DNA from: Fictibacillus sp. b24 | Lineage (GTDB): Bacteria > Bacillota > Bacilli > Bacillales > Fictibacillaceae | Assembly (NCBI RefSeq): GCF_030348825.1 | Contig: NZ_JAUCES010000005.1 | Coordinates: forward strand, 2,046,001-2,110,000 | DNA length: 64,000 nucleotides | Direction: 5' to 3' | Shown here: piece by piece, positions 9,122 to 18,117 of the stretch | Layout: each line of letters starts with the position of its first letter | Numbering within the stretch: the first letter of the stretch is position 1 | Program-made: the position numbers and the translations under genes | Notes under the pieces: generated by a model | Seen by the model: only the letters and a program-made list of their open reading frames with translations | What the model was told of the DNA's origin: nothing | Database searches by the model: none

Positions 9122-9709
9122 CTACTCGTATAAATCATCACGATGCTGATTCATATTTTCGTGCATATCTTGCCTTTTAGTTGATTGTGAATGTCCTTTC
9201 ACCGGCTTAATTTTCCCGATTAAAATTCCCATTTCATTGTAAACACCGCTTTTTGAGTCATTTTTACTCTGAGCTGCGATACTTCCTATTTTTTTTATTT
9301 CTTTTATCTTTACAGGATCAGTTGTGATCGCAGCATTTCTTCCGTGTGCATTGCCTTTTAATACTTTATATACTTCTTTTCGTAATGAATCGTTTTCTTC
9401 ACCTGGCTCCACCGGTACTGACGGAACAATCCCCACTAAAGTGTAAATACCACTCACAATTACGTGCGCTTTATCGACTCCATTTACTTTCTCGGCAAGT
9501 TGAACTAAATCTTTTGATTGATGAACTTCATCAGACTTTTCGACAACAAGCGGTGAATCAATCTGAGTATTCGGTTTGCGTTCTGAAGTATCGTATTTAA
9601 CTTGCTTCGTATCGAGCGTTTCATCACCCGATCCCGTTTTTCCAGAACAAGCACTTACAGTAAAAATAGCACATAACAGCAGCAATCCTACTTTTCGCAT
9701 ATTCATCAT
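9122..9709 (-). CDS. YhcN/YlaJ-family sporulation lipoprotein
   Basis: A 195-residue secreted lipoprotein. The N-terminus is a type II signal peptide with lipobox VSAC and the lipidated Cys at residue 21. The mature part starts with a polar linker, followed by the family motif region LAEKVNGVDKAHVIVSGIYTLVGI (about 72-95). YhcN and YlaJ are spore-associated, forespore-expressed lipoproteins in B. subtilis, affecting germination or outgrowth. Three in-frame ATGs (9709, 9706, 9700) share one AAAGGA; the third has the best spacing. The tail is rich in Lys, Gln and His. It is divergent from the recombinase-like gene at 9803 and convergent with the YitT-like gene. Confidence 0.8.
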   Translation of the reverse strand: MMNMRKVGLLLLCAIFTVSACSGKTGSGDETLDTKQVKYDTSERKPNTQIDSPLVVEKSDEVHQSKDLVQLAEKVNGVDKAHVIVSGIYTLVGIVPSVPVEPGEENDSLRKEVYKVLKGNAHGRNAAITTDPVKIKEIKKIGSIAAQSKNDSKSGVYNEMGILIGKIKPVKGHSQSTKRQDMHENMNQHRDDLYE

Positions 9710-9766
9710 CCTTTTTTTACATAGTTTCCATAGGACTTGTTTGAAATATGCAAAAAAATAAGCCTT

Positions 9767-9775
9767 TGTTATAAT
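9767..9775 (+). promoter_or_regulatory. Extended -10 promoter of the recombinase-like gene
   Basis: TGTTATAAT, a perfect extended -10 (TGnTATAAT), 27 bp before the ATG at 9803. No good -35 is present at 17 bp, which fits an extended -10 promoter. Confidence 0.6.
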
Positions 9776-9802
9776 GGGAAAAAGAGGTTATAGGAGGCAA
9801 TT

Positions 9803-10777
9803 ATGGAAGAATATCCACACTTACCCGAATATGCCGATTCATTTATTGCCCATTTACAGAGTAAAGGCAGAAAAAATAGTACAGTTAAACGTTATTATTA
9901 TGATCTTTGTGATTTTTTTGCTTGGGTTCGCGTAATTAAGAAAACAGATGACTTGAAAGTGATCCAACAATTAGATGCTGCTGCTTTAGAAGAATATTTT
10001 TTATTTCTTACCGAACAAAGGGAGTACAAGACCGCAACGACTAAAAGAGTGTTTACCGTGATAAAAAGTCTATTTCACTTTCTGCATGCAAACAGATTTA
10101 TTACATACAATCCTTTTGTTGAAATCGAACAAAAGCTTAAAGAAGACACTCATTTTACAGAAGAGGATTTTATTTCAGAGGAAGAGTTTCAAATTCTCTT
10201 TCATACACTGTCTTCTTATGAAGGTTTAACTGAAAAACAACAAAAATATAGGCACTTGCTGATTAAAAGAAACAAAGCGATCGTTTCACTTCTGTATCAT
10301 TACGGCCTTACATTGCAAGAAATAACAAACATTGAGATGAGACACGTACATTTTACTCAACATGAGTTAACTGTTGTGAATAAAAATGAAACACGTTTGA
10401 TTCCTCTTGATGATGAAACACAACGTTTCATTTACGATTACAAAGAAGATATTCCTGAAGCTATCAGACCGAGGAGTTATTCTTCTGACCGCTTCTTTAT
10501 AGCTTTTGATTATCAGAGGGGAACTTTCCGATTTGATTATGCAAATTATGAACCAAAACCACTTACGGTTATTGCCATTCAAAAAATGCTTAGACAAGAA
10601 ATTCAGCGCTCGGGTTTAAGAAAAGGAATTAGTTCTCACCATTTAAGGAGGACTTCCATATTAAATCTGTTAAAAAAAGGAAAAGATGAAGAAGAAGTAC
10701 AGTTGTGGTTTGGTTTAAAATCGCATCTTACCCTACATCGGTATGAGACATTCTTAGACGAGACTTTAAAAGCATAA
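9803..10777 (+). CDS. Tyrosine-recombinase-like protein with altered catalytic residues
   Basis: A 324-residue protein with the two-domain layout of XerC/XerD-type recombinases: a SAM-like core-binding domain (about 8-105) and a C-terminal catalytic domain (about 125-320). The HxxR box is present (His279-His-Leu-Arg282) and a C-terminal Tyr314 lies at the nucleophile position. Arg-I, expected in the segment YGLTLQE, is Thr170, and the second histidine (canonical LGH) is Leu305 in FGLKSH. Two of the usual catalytic residues are therefore missing, so strand exchange activity is doubtful. AGGAGG is 6 bases before the ATG. No attachment sites or phage genes are nearby. It converges on hfq with a shared terminator. 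It could be a domesticated DNA-binding protein. Confidence 0.8.
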   Translation: MEEYPHLPEYADSFIAHLQSKGRKNSTVKRYYYDLCDFFAWVRVIKKTDDLKVIQQLDAAALEEYFLFLTEQREYKTATTKRVFTVIKSLFHFLHANRFITYNPFVEIEQKLKEDTHFTEEDFISEEEFQILFHTLSSYEGLTEKQQKYRHLLIKRNKAIVSLLYHYGLTLQEITNIEMRHVHFTQHELTVVNKNETRLIPLDDETQRFIYDYKEDIPEAIRPRSYSSDRFFIAFDYQRGTFRFDYANYEPKPLTVIAIQKMLRQEIQRSGLRKGISSHHLRRTSILNLLKKGKDEEEVQLWFGLKSHLTLHRYETFLDETLKA

Positions 10778-10788
10778 AACTATATAAA

Positions 10789-10833
10789 AACTCCCTAACA
10801 ACCTTAAATCCAGGCTCTTAGGGAGTATTTTTT
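10789..10833. terminator. Shared bidirectional terminator between recombinase-like gene and hfq
   Basis: ACTCCCTAA ... TTAGGGAGT with a 19-bp loop. T-rich sequence on the right (TATTTTTTA) and A-rich sequence on the left could serve both convergent genes. Confidence 0.7.
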
Positions 10834-11068
10834 ATTCATTCGTATTTGCAGAAGATAAATCGACATTTCGGTGCGGGGTGAACGTAGAAATGGCATGCTT
10901 GTAAATGAGGTGCTGCTTACCATCTGCCTCTAGTACAACAGTAAAGTTGTCAAACCCCTTCACTAAACCTTTAAGCTGAAAACCATTCAGCAAATATACG
11001 GTCACATAAATGGTTTCGCGACGTAATTGGTTTAAGTAATGATCCTGTAAATTGATTGATTGCTTCAT
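10832..11068 (-). CDS. hfq: RNA chaperone Hfq
   Basis: A 78-residue Sm-like protein that forms a hexameric ring and binds small RNAs and A-rich mRNA segments. The Sm1 motif spans about residues 8-47, and the Sm2 motif includes YKHAIS. The start is the ATG at 11066-11068 (MKQSINLQD) with AGGAGG 9 bases upstream. A longer frame reaching 11107 would overlap miaA and is rejected. It follows miaA by 31 bp, as in B. subtilis (miaA-hfq), so the two are likely co-transcribed. Confidence 0.96.
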   Translation of the reverse strand: MKQSINLQDHYLNQLRRETIYVTVYLLNGFQLKGLVKGFDNFTVVLEADGKQHLIYKHAISTFTPHRNVDLSSANTNE

Positions 11069-11099
11069 GTGAACAGATCCTCCTCTTTGGGCATTACCC

Positions 11100-12053
11100 T
11101 TATACATTCTCGGAAATTTTTAATTTCCCTTCAACAAAGTGACGAATTTCTGTAAATTTTTTATGAAATGAAGCTTCATCCATCGAAAACCATTCTACAT
11201 CCATTTGGTTTCGGAACCATGTGAATTGTCTCTTAGCATATCTTCTCGAGTCACGTTTTAAAAGTGTGATCGATTCTTCTAATGTACTTTCACCAGAAAG
11301 ATAAGGAAAGAATTCTTTGTATCCTATTGCTTTTGCTGCAAGACTGTTTGTAATGTCCTGTTGAAACAGCATTTTAGCTTCTTCAATAACGCCTTGCTGA
11401 ACCATAAGATCTACTCGTTCATCAATTCGCTCATATAACAGTTCACGATCCATCGTCAAACCTACTAAAGCTAATTGGTAGAGAGATTCATCCTCATTCT
11501 TTCGGTTTCCCTGTTGGGTTGATGGCGCATTTCCTGTTTCATAATAGATTTCAAGCGCTCTGATTACACGCTGCACATTATTTGGGTGAATTTCTTTCGC
11601 ACGCTCAGGATCAATTTTCAGCAATTCAGCATATAGAGCATCTCGTCCTTCAGTATCAGCTTTTTTTTGCAGCTGATTACGTACTTCAATGTTTTTAGTG
11701 GCTTCCGAGAATTCATAATGGTGTGTTACAGCTCGAATGTATAGACCTGTACCTCCTACAATGATCGGAATTTTACCTCTTTTGTTGATTTCCGAGATTC
11801 GTTCTCTGGCTAACACTTGAAACTCTGCAACTGAAAAAGGCTCTGAAGGATCTTTTATATCGATTAGATAATGAGGGATTCCCTCTTTTTCTTCCTCAGT
11901 GATCTTAGCCGTTCCAATATCGAGCCCCTTATAGACCTGCATGGAGTCACCGCTAATAATTTCACCGTTCATCGCTTTTGCCAGTTCAATACTTGTTTTC
12001 GTTTTTCCAACAGCGGTTGGCCCTACAATCACTACTAATTTTTCTTTCATCAT
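11100..12053 (-). CDS. miaA: tRNA dimethylallyltransferase MiaA
   Basis: Transfers a dimethylallyl group to N6 of A37 in tRNAs reading UNN codons; MiaB (also in this window) then adds the methylthio group. It has 317 residues. The P-loop is GPTAVGKTK (about 11-19), followed by the substrate segment [17 protein letters not shown] and the later GGTGLYIRA. Two tandem ATGs start the frame. The second (12050) is better placed, 6 bases after AGGAG. It is 6 bp after the mutL stop, so mutS-mutL-miaA-hfq probably forms one transcription unit. Confidence 0.96.
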   Translation of the reverse strand: MMKEKLVVIVGPTAVGKTKTSIELAKAMNGEIISGDSMQVYKGLDIGTAKITEEEKEGIPHYLIDIKDPSEPFSVAEFQVLARERISEINKRGKIPIIVGGTGLYIRAVTHHYEFSEATKNIEVRNQLQKKADTEGRDALYAELLKIDPERAKEIHPNNVQRVIRALEIYYETGNAPSTQQGNRKNEDESLYQLALVGLTMDRELLYERIDERVDLMVQQGVIEEAKMLFQQDITNSLAAKAIGYKEFFPYLSGESTLEESITLLKRDSRRYAKRQFTWFRNQMDVEWFSMDEASFHKKFTEIRHFVEGKLKISENV

Positions 12054-12059
12054 AGACTC

Positions 12060-13925
12060 CTACATGACTCGCTTAAACATTTTTTCGAGTTCATAAGTTG
12101 ATAAGTGAATCGTAATCGGTCTTCCATGCGGACATGTATAAGGATCTTCAGATGCTCTTAGTGACTCTAGCAATGCAAAGATTTCATCATTTCTTAAATG
12201 ATGATTCGCTTTAATGGATCCTTTACAAGACATCATGATGGCCGCTTCTTCTCTAAGTTTTTCAATGTCAATCTTTCTATATTCGAGCACCTGCTGCATA
12301 ATATCCATCATGATTTCTTTTTCATAACTCTTAGGAAACCATTGTGGATGCTCTCTTACAATAAATGTATTTTGTCCAAACGATTCAAGAAACAGACCGA
12401 CTTCACTTAAGGCTTGTATATGATTTTCTAGAAATGCTGCTTCACTCGCTGTAAATTCAAACGTATAAGGAACCGTTAAAAGCTGGACTTCTCGATCTAC
12501 TTGTACTACTTTTTTTCTGAAATACTCGTACTTTATCCGTTCTTGTGCGGCATGCTGATCAATCATATAAAGTCCGTTTTCATTTTGAGCTAGAATGTAT
12601 GTTCCGTGCATCTGTCCGATGGGATACATAACCGGTATTTTTTCTTGCATTTCCTCTGTTTTTGAAAGATTTTGAAGCTGATTTAAGTCTGGCTCTGGCT
12701 CATTAGCTGGAATCGGCACTTCTTTATTCTCATCTAAAAGTTTAGCCGCTTCTTTCACATGAGTAGGATTTGTTTGACTAATAAGAGTAGTGTTCAAGTT
12801 TCTAGCCGGCATTATATCGAGGATAGGATCGGTTTCTATGTCTTCTTTTTTCGTTCGATAATCAAAAGAAAACGAAGACTGCTCATCAATATCTTTTTGC
12901 TTTTGCTCTTTCTTCTTATACTGGACATCCGGTATAAGCTGCTGATTTCTTATAACTTTTCTTACTTCGTTTTCTACCAATTGAACGAGTTCTGCTTCCT
13001 TGCTTAATCTCGCTTCATGTTTAGATGGATGGACGTTCACATCTATGATGGTCGGATCCATTTTTACGGCTAGAATGGATATTGGAAAACGTCCGATCGG
13101 CAAGAACGTGTGATAGGCGTTTTGTATGGCTTTAGAGATTGCATAGTTTTTAATATATCTTCCGTTCATAAAAAGAGACATATATTGGCGTGAAGCACGG
13201 TTCATCTCAGGTTTTGCAATATATCCTGACACTTCATAATCCAGTGACGAAAAAGAAACAGGGATCATATTCTTTGCTGTTTGAATGCCATATACAGAAG
13301 CAATGATCTGCAGAAGATTGCCATTTCCTGATGTATGCAGAAGCTCTTTGCCATTGTGTTTTAAACGAAAAGAAATGTTAGGATTCGCTAAGGCAAGTCT
13401 GTTTACTAAATCACTGATTGTACCCAATTCAGTCTGTATTGTTTTAACATGCTTTAACCGAGCCGGTGTGTTATAAAACAAATTCCGTACCGTGAGATCT
13501 GTACCTTTTCTGCTATTCGTCTGCTGCTGATTCTTGATCTTTCCGTTCTCAATGAACAGATATGCACCAGGACCTTCCCCCGTAGAAGATTTAAGTTCCA
13601 CTTGAGCGACTGACGAGATACTTGGCAATGCTTCTCCTCGAAAACCCATCGTTTTAATCTGGATTAAGTCTTGCTCACTTTTAATCTTGCTTGTTGCATG
13701 GCGGTTAAAAGCCAGTACACAGTCATCTGGCTCGATTCCGTCTCCGTTATCTAGCACACGAATCAGTGACAGTCCGCCCTCTTCTACTTCGATCTCGATT
13801 CTTGTTGCATTCGCATCGATTGAATTTTCAACAAGTTCTTTCACAACAGAGGCTGGGCGTTCAACTACTTCACCAGCAGCAATCTTATTTGATAAATGTT
13901 CATCTAACTGGACGATTTTGCCCAT
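12060..13925 (-). CDS. mutL: DNA mismatch repair protein MutL
   Basis: A 621-residue matchmaker of MutS-dependent repair with a latent nicking endonuclease. The GHKL ATPase domain is N-terminal (ENSIDANA near 33, DNGDGI near 59, GFRGEAL near 94). A low-complexity Lys/Glu/Gln linker runs from about 335 to 430. The C-terminal dimerization domain carries the metal-binding endonuclease motif [12 protein letters not shown] (456-467), [10 protein letters not shown] (about 566) and CPHGRPI (598-604). All sites typical of the methyl-independent endonuclease type are intact. AGGAGGC precedes the ATG, and mutS ends 15 bp upstream. Confidence 0.97.
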   Translation of the reverse strand: MGKIVQLDEHLSNKIAAGEVVERPASVVKELVENSIDANATRIEIEVEEGGLSLIRVLDNGDGIEPDDCVLAFNRHATSKIKSEQDLIQIKTMGFRGEALPSISSVAQVELKSSTGEGPGAYLFIENGKIKNQQQTNSRKGTDLTVRNLFYNTPARLKHVKTIQTELGTISDLVNRLALANPNISFRLKHNGKELLHTSGNGNLLQIIASVYGIQTAKNMIPVSFSSLDYEVSGYIAKPEMNRASRQYMSLFMNGRYIKNYAISKAIQNAYHTFLPIGRFPISILAVKMDPTIIDVNVHPSKHEARLSKEAELVQLVENEVRKVIRNQQLIPDVQYKKKEQKQKDIDEQSSFSFDYRTKKEDIETDPILDIMPARNLNTTLISQTNPTHVKEAAKLLDENKEVPIPANEPEPDLNQLQNLSKTEEMQEKIPVMYPIGQMHGTYILAQNENGLYMIDQHAAQERIKYEYFRKKVVQVDREVQLLTVPYTFEFTASEAAFLENHIQALSEVGLFLESFGQNTFIVREHPQWFPKSYEKEIMMDIMQQVLEYRKIDIEKLREEAAIMMSCKGSIKANHHLRNDEIFALLESLRASEDPYTCPHGRPITIHLSTYELEKMFKRVM

Positions 13926-13940
13926 AACAGAGTGCCTCCT

Positions 13941-16532
13941 TTATTTTACTTTTTTCTGAAGTTTATACAAAGCATTTATCGCATCAAGAGGTGTCATCTC
14001 TAATACATTTAAATCCTTTATTTCTTTAATAATGTCGAGTTCTTTTGAATCTTTTTTTCTTACATTCTCACTTTTGACTGCAAAAAGACTCAGCTGACTT
14101 TCTTCCATCTCATCTTCTTTTGAAGCTGAAACCTCTTGAATAGGGAGTGTTTCTCTTTTTTCATGATTCTCATATGTTTGTAAAATGGTCTTAGCTCTTG
14201 ATATGACCTCTGTTGGCAGTTCAGCTAGCTCAGCTACTTGGATACCAAAGCTTTTATCGGCTTGCCCATCAATTACTTTATGCAAAAATACTAAACTTCC
14301 ATTTTCCTCTACTGCACTAACAAATACGTTCTTAAGAGACGGCAGTGATTTTTCTAAAACGGTCAGTTCATGATAATGAGTTGAAAATAGTGTCTTGGCT
14401 GATATCTTTTCGTGTATGAATTCAATGATTGATTGTGCTAAAGCCATCCCATCATACGTAGATGTTCCGCGACCGATTTCATCTAATAGAATTAAACTAT
14501 TTTCTGTTGCACTCGTTAAAGCAAAATTCGTTTCAAGCATCTCGACCATGAACGTACTTTGTCCACCTACTAAATCATCAGCAGCTCCAATTCGCGTAAA
14601 GATCTGATCGAACATAGGCAACTCTGCACTTTCAGCCGGAACAAAGCAGCCGATCTGCATCATAACAGATGTTAAAGCAAGCTGACGCATATACGTACTC
14701 TTACCAGCCATGTTTGGTCCAGTGATCAGGAGCATGCTTCGTTCATGATTTAAATAGATGTCGTTTGGAACATATTCTTGCGCGTCCATGACTTTTTCGA
14801 CAACAGGGTGTCTTCCTCCGAGAATATTTACTTTTCCATCCTCAGAAACAGTTGGTCTTACATATCTATATTGTTCACTAATCGCTGCAAATGACTGAAT
14901 AACATCCAGTTCTGAAATGGCTGAAGCGAGTTCTTGAAGCCCTGGAATATATTGTTTCACATGTTCTCTAACTTCTAAAAAGAGTGTGTATTCAAGTCCT
15001 GAAATCTTCTCTTCGGCTTCTAAAATAATCCGCTCTTTCTCTTTGAGTTCAGGTGTAACGTAGCGCTCAGCATTCGCCAGTGTTTGTTTTCGTTCATAGC
15101 GCTCAGGTACTTGAGATAAGTTAGATTTTGTTACCTCGATATAATAGCCGAAAATTTTATTGAATCCTATTTTTAACGACTTAATGCCGGAAGCTGCCTT
15201 CTCTTGCTGTTCGAGTGCAGCAATCCACGCTTTGCCGTTGCTGCTTGCGTCTTTATATTCATCAAGCTTTTCATTATAACCTGATTTAATTAAGCCGCCT
15301 TCTTTAATGTTGATAGGTGCTTCATCATGGATCGCAGAGTCTAAATAGTCTGCAAGTGCCTTATGATCGTTCATCTTCGCGTGCAGCTCAGCAGCATATA
15401 CTCCTTGAATGTCTTTTATCTTTTCTTTTAGTACAGGAACACTAAGAAGAGATCGTTTTAATTGAACTAAATCTCTTGGACTAGCGTTTCCGTATGAAAT
15501 TTTTGCAATAAGACGCTCCATATCATAAACAGACTTTAATTTTTCTTTTATTTCTTCACGAACAAAGAACTCACCGATTAAATTCTCAACAAGTTGAAGG
15601 CGCTTCTCAATCGTCTCTTTTACAAACAAGGGTTCTTCTACCCACTGCTTTAACTTCCTGGCACCCATCGCGGTCATCGTAGCATCTAACAGCCAAAGCA
15701 ATGAACCCTTTTTTCCTTTTGCCCGGATTGATTCAGTTAGTTCTAAATTGCGTTTAGAGAACGCATCTAGCTTCATTCTTTTATCGTTCTGCTGAAATTC
15801 AACCGTTTTAATGTGCTGAAAAGAGCGTTTTTGTGTATGTGTTAAATAACAAAACAATCTTCCTGCAGCACGTATTAATGCTGGATGGGTAATTGTTTTG
15901 ACAAGATGACTGAACTGGTCTTCAAGTCTGTTTTCTTCTTGAATGGAAATTGATGCTTGTCCAGTTTGTGCTACGATGCTCGTCCATGCATCGGATAACT
16001 CTTTGTTACCTACTATTTCTTTAACACCATGACTTAACAGTAGTTGAATAAAAGAAAGATCATTTCCGGAATATGTATAGCCTTTCAACTCACCGGTAGA
16101 CAAATCACAAAGGATATAAGCATAGGACTCTTTCTCTTTTTCGATTGAAACAAGATAGTTATTTTCTCTGTCATGCAACAGATGATCATCTATAACTGTT
16201 CCTGGCGTAATGATCTGAATCACTTCACGCTTTACAACCCCAACAGCCTGCTTCGGGTCTTCCACTTGTTCACAGATCGCCACTTTATGACCATTCTCAA
16301 CTAGCGTTTTAATATAACCTGCAGAAGAATGATAAGGCACACCGCACATCGGAATTCTGTCCTTAGATCCACCATCTCTGCTTGTAAGTGTAATTTCAAG
16401 AATCTGTGATGCATAAACGGCATCATCAAAAAACATTTCATAAAAATCGCCTAGACGAAAAAATAAAAAGGCATCCTGGTGAGCTGCCTTGATTGATAAA
16501 TATTGTTGAATCATTGGAGTATATTGAGCCAT
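13941..16532 (-). CDS. mutS: DNA mismatch repair protein MutS
   Basis: An 863-residue mismatch-recognition ATPase. The Phe-x-Glu wedge is FYE at 30-32 in LGDFYEMFFDD. Connector, lever and clamp domains follow. The ABC-type ATPase domain carries Walker A GPNMAGKST and Walker B LILLDEIGRGTST, then a helix-turn-helix dimerization region. The C-terminal tail contains QLSLFAV, like beta-clamp-binding motifs (QLSLF). The start is the ATG at 16530-16532 (MAQYTPM), preceded by AAAGGTGA; an upstream in-frame start at 16559 has no such site. First gene of mutS-mutL-miaA-hfq. Confidence 0.97.
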   Translation of the reverse strand: MAQYTPMIQQYLSIKAAHQDAFLFFRLGDFYEMFFDDAVYASQILEITLTSRDGGSKDRIPMCGVPYHSSAGYIKTLVENGHKVAICEQVEDPKQAVGVVKREVIQIITPGTVIDDHLLHDRENNYLVSIEKEKESYAYILCDLSTGELKGYTYSGNDLSFIQLLLSHGVKEIVGNKELSDAWTSIVAQTGQASISIQEENRLEDQFSHLVKTITHPALIRAAGRLFCYLTHTQKRSFQHIKTVEFQQNDKRMKLDAFSKRNLELTESIRAKGKKGSLLWLLDATMTAMGARKLKQWVEEPLFVKETIEKRLQLVENLIGEFFVREEIKEKLKSVYDMERLIAKISYGNASPRDLVQLKRSLLSVPVLKEKIKDIQGVYAAELHAKMNDHKALADYLDSAIHDEAPINIKEGGLIKSGYNEKLDEYKDASSNGKAWIAALEQQEKAASGIKSLKIGFNKIFGYYIEVTKSNLSQVPERYERKQTLANAERYVTPELKEKERIILEAEEKISGLEYTLFLEVREHVKQYIPGLQELASAISELDVIQSFAAISEQYRYVRPTVSEDGKVNILGGRHPVVEKVMDAQEYVPNDIYLNHERSMLLITGPNMAGKSTYMRQLALTSVMMQIGCFVPAESAELPMFDQIFTRIGAADDLVGGQSTFMVEMLETNFALTSATENSLILLDEIGRGTSTYDGMALAQSIIEFIHEKISAKTLFSTHYHELTVLEKSLPSLKNVFVSAVEENGSLVFLHKVIDGQADKSFGIQVAELAELPTEVISRAKTILQTYENHEKRETLPIQEVSASKEDEMEESQLSLFAVKSENVRKKDSKELDIIKEIKDLNVLEMTPLDAINALYKLQKKVK

Positions 16533-16606
16533 AATTTCACCTTTTTCATAACATTTCAATGTCGCTATTATATCATAATTTATAAGTTCTATCGTTTTCT
16601 CTGCAT

Positions 16607-16632
16607 GAAAAAAACGGGAAGCTTTCTCCCCG
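16607..16632 (-). terminator. Terminator after cotE
   Basis: CGGGAAG-ctttct-CCCCG region; on the minus strand a 7-bp stem (one G-U pair) with a 4-base loop followed by T7. It lies 4 bases after the cotE stop. Confidence 0.8.
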
Positions 16633-16636
16633 CTCG

Positions 16637-17209
16637 TTATTCTTCCAAATCACCGATTAAAAAATTAGGATCTAGATCTTCGAAATTTTCATCTTCTACA
16701 TCATATTCCCAATCCCTCTTGTGGTCATCGTCAAAACCATCCGGATTTACATACACACATACTTTTGTTTCTCCAATAATCTCACATACAAATTCTCTTT
16801 CTACTTGGACAATAACTTTACTTCCGTTTGGAGAAATCGTAGCTTCTAACGTATTTGGCTCTTGAAGTGCTCGGCATGTAACTTCATATTGATTCCCCAA
16901 AGCATTCTTATCTCTCACACTAAGATCCACTTTGTCTACGAAATGAATGGTTTCGGTCACTACTTCGGTACGTGTATTATCATTGTACGAATACCAGACA
17001 TTGATGTCATAGCTTCCTTCTACGTCCACCGCTTCACCGTTTCGGTTTGGTTTATAAGCATGATTGATAATCCAGCACCCTAAAATGCTGCTCGGCCGAT
17101 GGCTCGGTGCAATTGTATGTGTGGCCTGAGAAAATTTTCTGCCTTTCCCGCAAACCGCTTTCGTGATGATTTCTCTGTAAGTCAGGTCTTGTTCAACGCG
17201 TCTTGACAT
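16637..17209 (-). CDS. cotE: Outer spore coat morphogenetic protein CotE
   Basis: A 190-residue protein that in B. subtilis assembles as a ring around the forespore and recruits most outer-coat proteins. Conserved segments include [16 protein letters not shown] (about 11-26), [22 protein letters not shown], and [17 protein letters not shown]. The tail is strongly acidic ([22 protein letters not shown]) and ends FLIGDLEE, close to the known CotE ending. It is about nine residues longer at the N-terminus than in B. subtilis. GGAGGGG is 7 bases before the ATG. It lies between mutS and ricA, as in B. subtilis, with its own terminator and promoter. Confidence 0.96.
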   Translation of the reverse strand: MSRRVEQDLTYREIITKAVCGKGRKFSQATHTIAPSHRPSSILGCWIINHAYKPNRNGEAVDVEGSYDINVWYSYNDNTRTEVVTETIHFVDKVDLSVRDKNALGNQYEVTCRALQEPNTLEATISPNGSKVIVQVEREFVCEIIGETKVCVYVNPDGFDDDHKRDWEYDVEDENFEDLDPNFLIGDLEE

Positions 17210-17240
17210 ACATGAACCCCTCCTCTACCAATCTCCATAC

Positions 17241-17269
17241 ATAGTATGCTGGGCTGATGCCTATTGTGC
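17241..17269 (-). promoter_or_regulatory. Mother-cell promoter candidate for cotE (sigma-E or sigma-K)
   Basis: On the minus strand, CATACTAT (17241-17248) resembles the sigma-E -10 CATACAAT (7 of 8). The element 14-17 bp upstream reads GCACAAT, which can also supply the AC of a sigma-K -35 at 16 bp. B. subtilis cotE has both sigma-E and sigma-K promoters. Inference from sequence only. Confidence 0.45.
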
Positions 17270-17360
17270 TTGAATAATTTTATAATCACAATTACTCTAA
17301 GTATATGGGCGCTTGTTGTCCAATGTTCTAAAAATATTATTTATATACGGTACGTGAAAT

Positions 17361-17576
17361 TATTTTACGCGATCGTTGTTGCACTTGGAAGTGGTTGATC
17401 TCCGCTCCAGGTGCTCGCTTTCCGGGGGGTGTGCGGTGAGCCTACCTACCGCTTGCGCTGTTAGGAGTCTCACCTGGCCCACTCATCCCCCAGGAGTCTC
17501 GCACCTTGCGCTCCAATCAACTTTCGAATGAAGAAAAAGTGATTCAATAGAAACGATCCATAAAAAAAGAGCTTTG
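17361..17576 (+). repeat. Dispersed palindromic element, copy B, with compensatory stem changes
   Basis: Aligns end to end with copy A (GGTGCTCGCTTTCC ... CAGGAGTCTCGCACC, CAATCAACT). The inner stem arms differ on both sides: GGGGGGTGTGCGG (17424-17436) against CCACTCATCCCCC. Relative to copy A three base pairs have changed in both partners and still pair (C-G to G-C, C-G to T-A, A-T to G-C). Confidence 0.78.
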
Positions 17577-17627
17577 GAAATTGCAGTGAGATTTTAGTGG
17601 TATCAACAAAAAAGTAAAACTGAGCCT

Positions 17628-17663
17628 AAAATAAAAAACACGATGCCTAGGAGAGACACCGTG
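17628..17663 (-). terminator. Terminator after ricA
   Basis: CACGATG ... CACCGTG with an 11-base loop. On the minus strand it pairs with one G-U and is followed by TTTTTTATTTT. Confidence 0.75.
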
Positions 17664-17682
17664 CTTATAATATGAAAGATTT

Positions 17683-18117
17683 TTAGTGACAGCCGCAGCC
17701 GCCAGGTGAGCAGCCTTCTTGAGAACCTGTCGTTCCTTTTAAAAGGTCGCCTCCAGTAGATTCGATGATTTCATCCGTCACTTTGTTTGAGATCGTATGA
17801 GATACCATCTGCAGAATGTCGTTTACATCGCTTTGAGACTGTTTAAACTCTTGAACAACTGGAATGCTGTCTAGTTCAGCCATGAGCGCATCAATTTTCC
17901 CCTCTACTTCTCTTGAAGCTTCATGCTTTTGATAATGCTGAAGATTTACAGCTTGTTTTTGAAGGTTCTTAATTTGCCCCATAAGTCTAGCTACGTTTGC
18001 ATTCGTGTTGATCTGTGCTTCTGCTTTTTTAAAGAATTCCACTTCGTCAGTCGTAGCGATCATTTTTGCAAGTTCTTTCGCTTTTCCTAAAATATCTTCT
18101 TTTGTATAAGTGCTCAT
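17683..18117 (-). CDS. ricA: RicA/YmcA, subunit of the Fe-S RicAFT (RNase Y) complex
   Basis: A 144-residue, mostly helical YlbF/YmcA-family protein. In B. subtilis it forms a complex with RicF (YlbF) and RicT (YaaT) that carries [4Fe-4S] clusters, works with RNase Y in mRNA maturation and promotes Spo0A phosphorylation, competence and biofilm formation. Conserved segments are KAEAQIN, QAVNLQHYQKHEA and VSHTISNKVTDEIIESTGGDLLKG. The C-terminus holds three Cys (CSPGGCGCH). The ATG overlaps the miaB stop (TAATG), with GAGGTGG upstream, so translation is coupled to miaB. A longer frame to 18168 lies inside miaB and is rejected. Confidence 0.95.
   Translation of the reverse strand: MSTYTKEDILGKAKELAKMIATTDEVEFFKKAEAQINTNANVARLMGQIKNLQKQAVNLQHYQKHEASREVEGKIDALMAELDSIPVVQEFKQSQSDVNDILQMVSHTISNKVTDEIIESTGGDLLKGTTGSQEGCSPGGCGCH

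Larger units (their letters stand above)
17210..17682. other. 473-bp intergenic region between cotE and ricA
   Basis: Holds, from left to right, the cotE ribosome site and promoter candidate, repeat copy B, and the ricA terminator. The stretch 17270-17360 shows nothing recognisable. Confidence 0.8.

Noticed and set aside
9740-9760. Sigma-G promoter for the YhcN-like lipoprotein
   Set aside because: A perfect TGCATA -35 is present on the minus strand but no CATnnTA lies 17-18 bp downstream.
11069-11107. N-terminal extension of hfq
   Set aside because: It would overlap miaA and precede a good ribosome site and the conserved Hfq N-terminus. Similar extensions of rpsO, spoVFA, mutS, rny, ricA, ymfC and pnp were also dropped.
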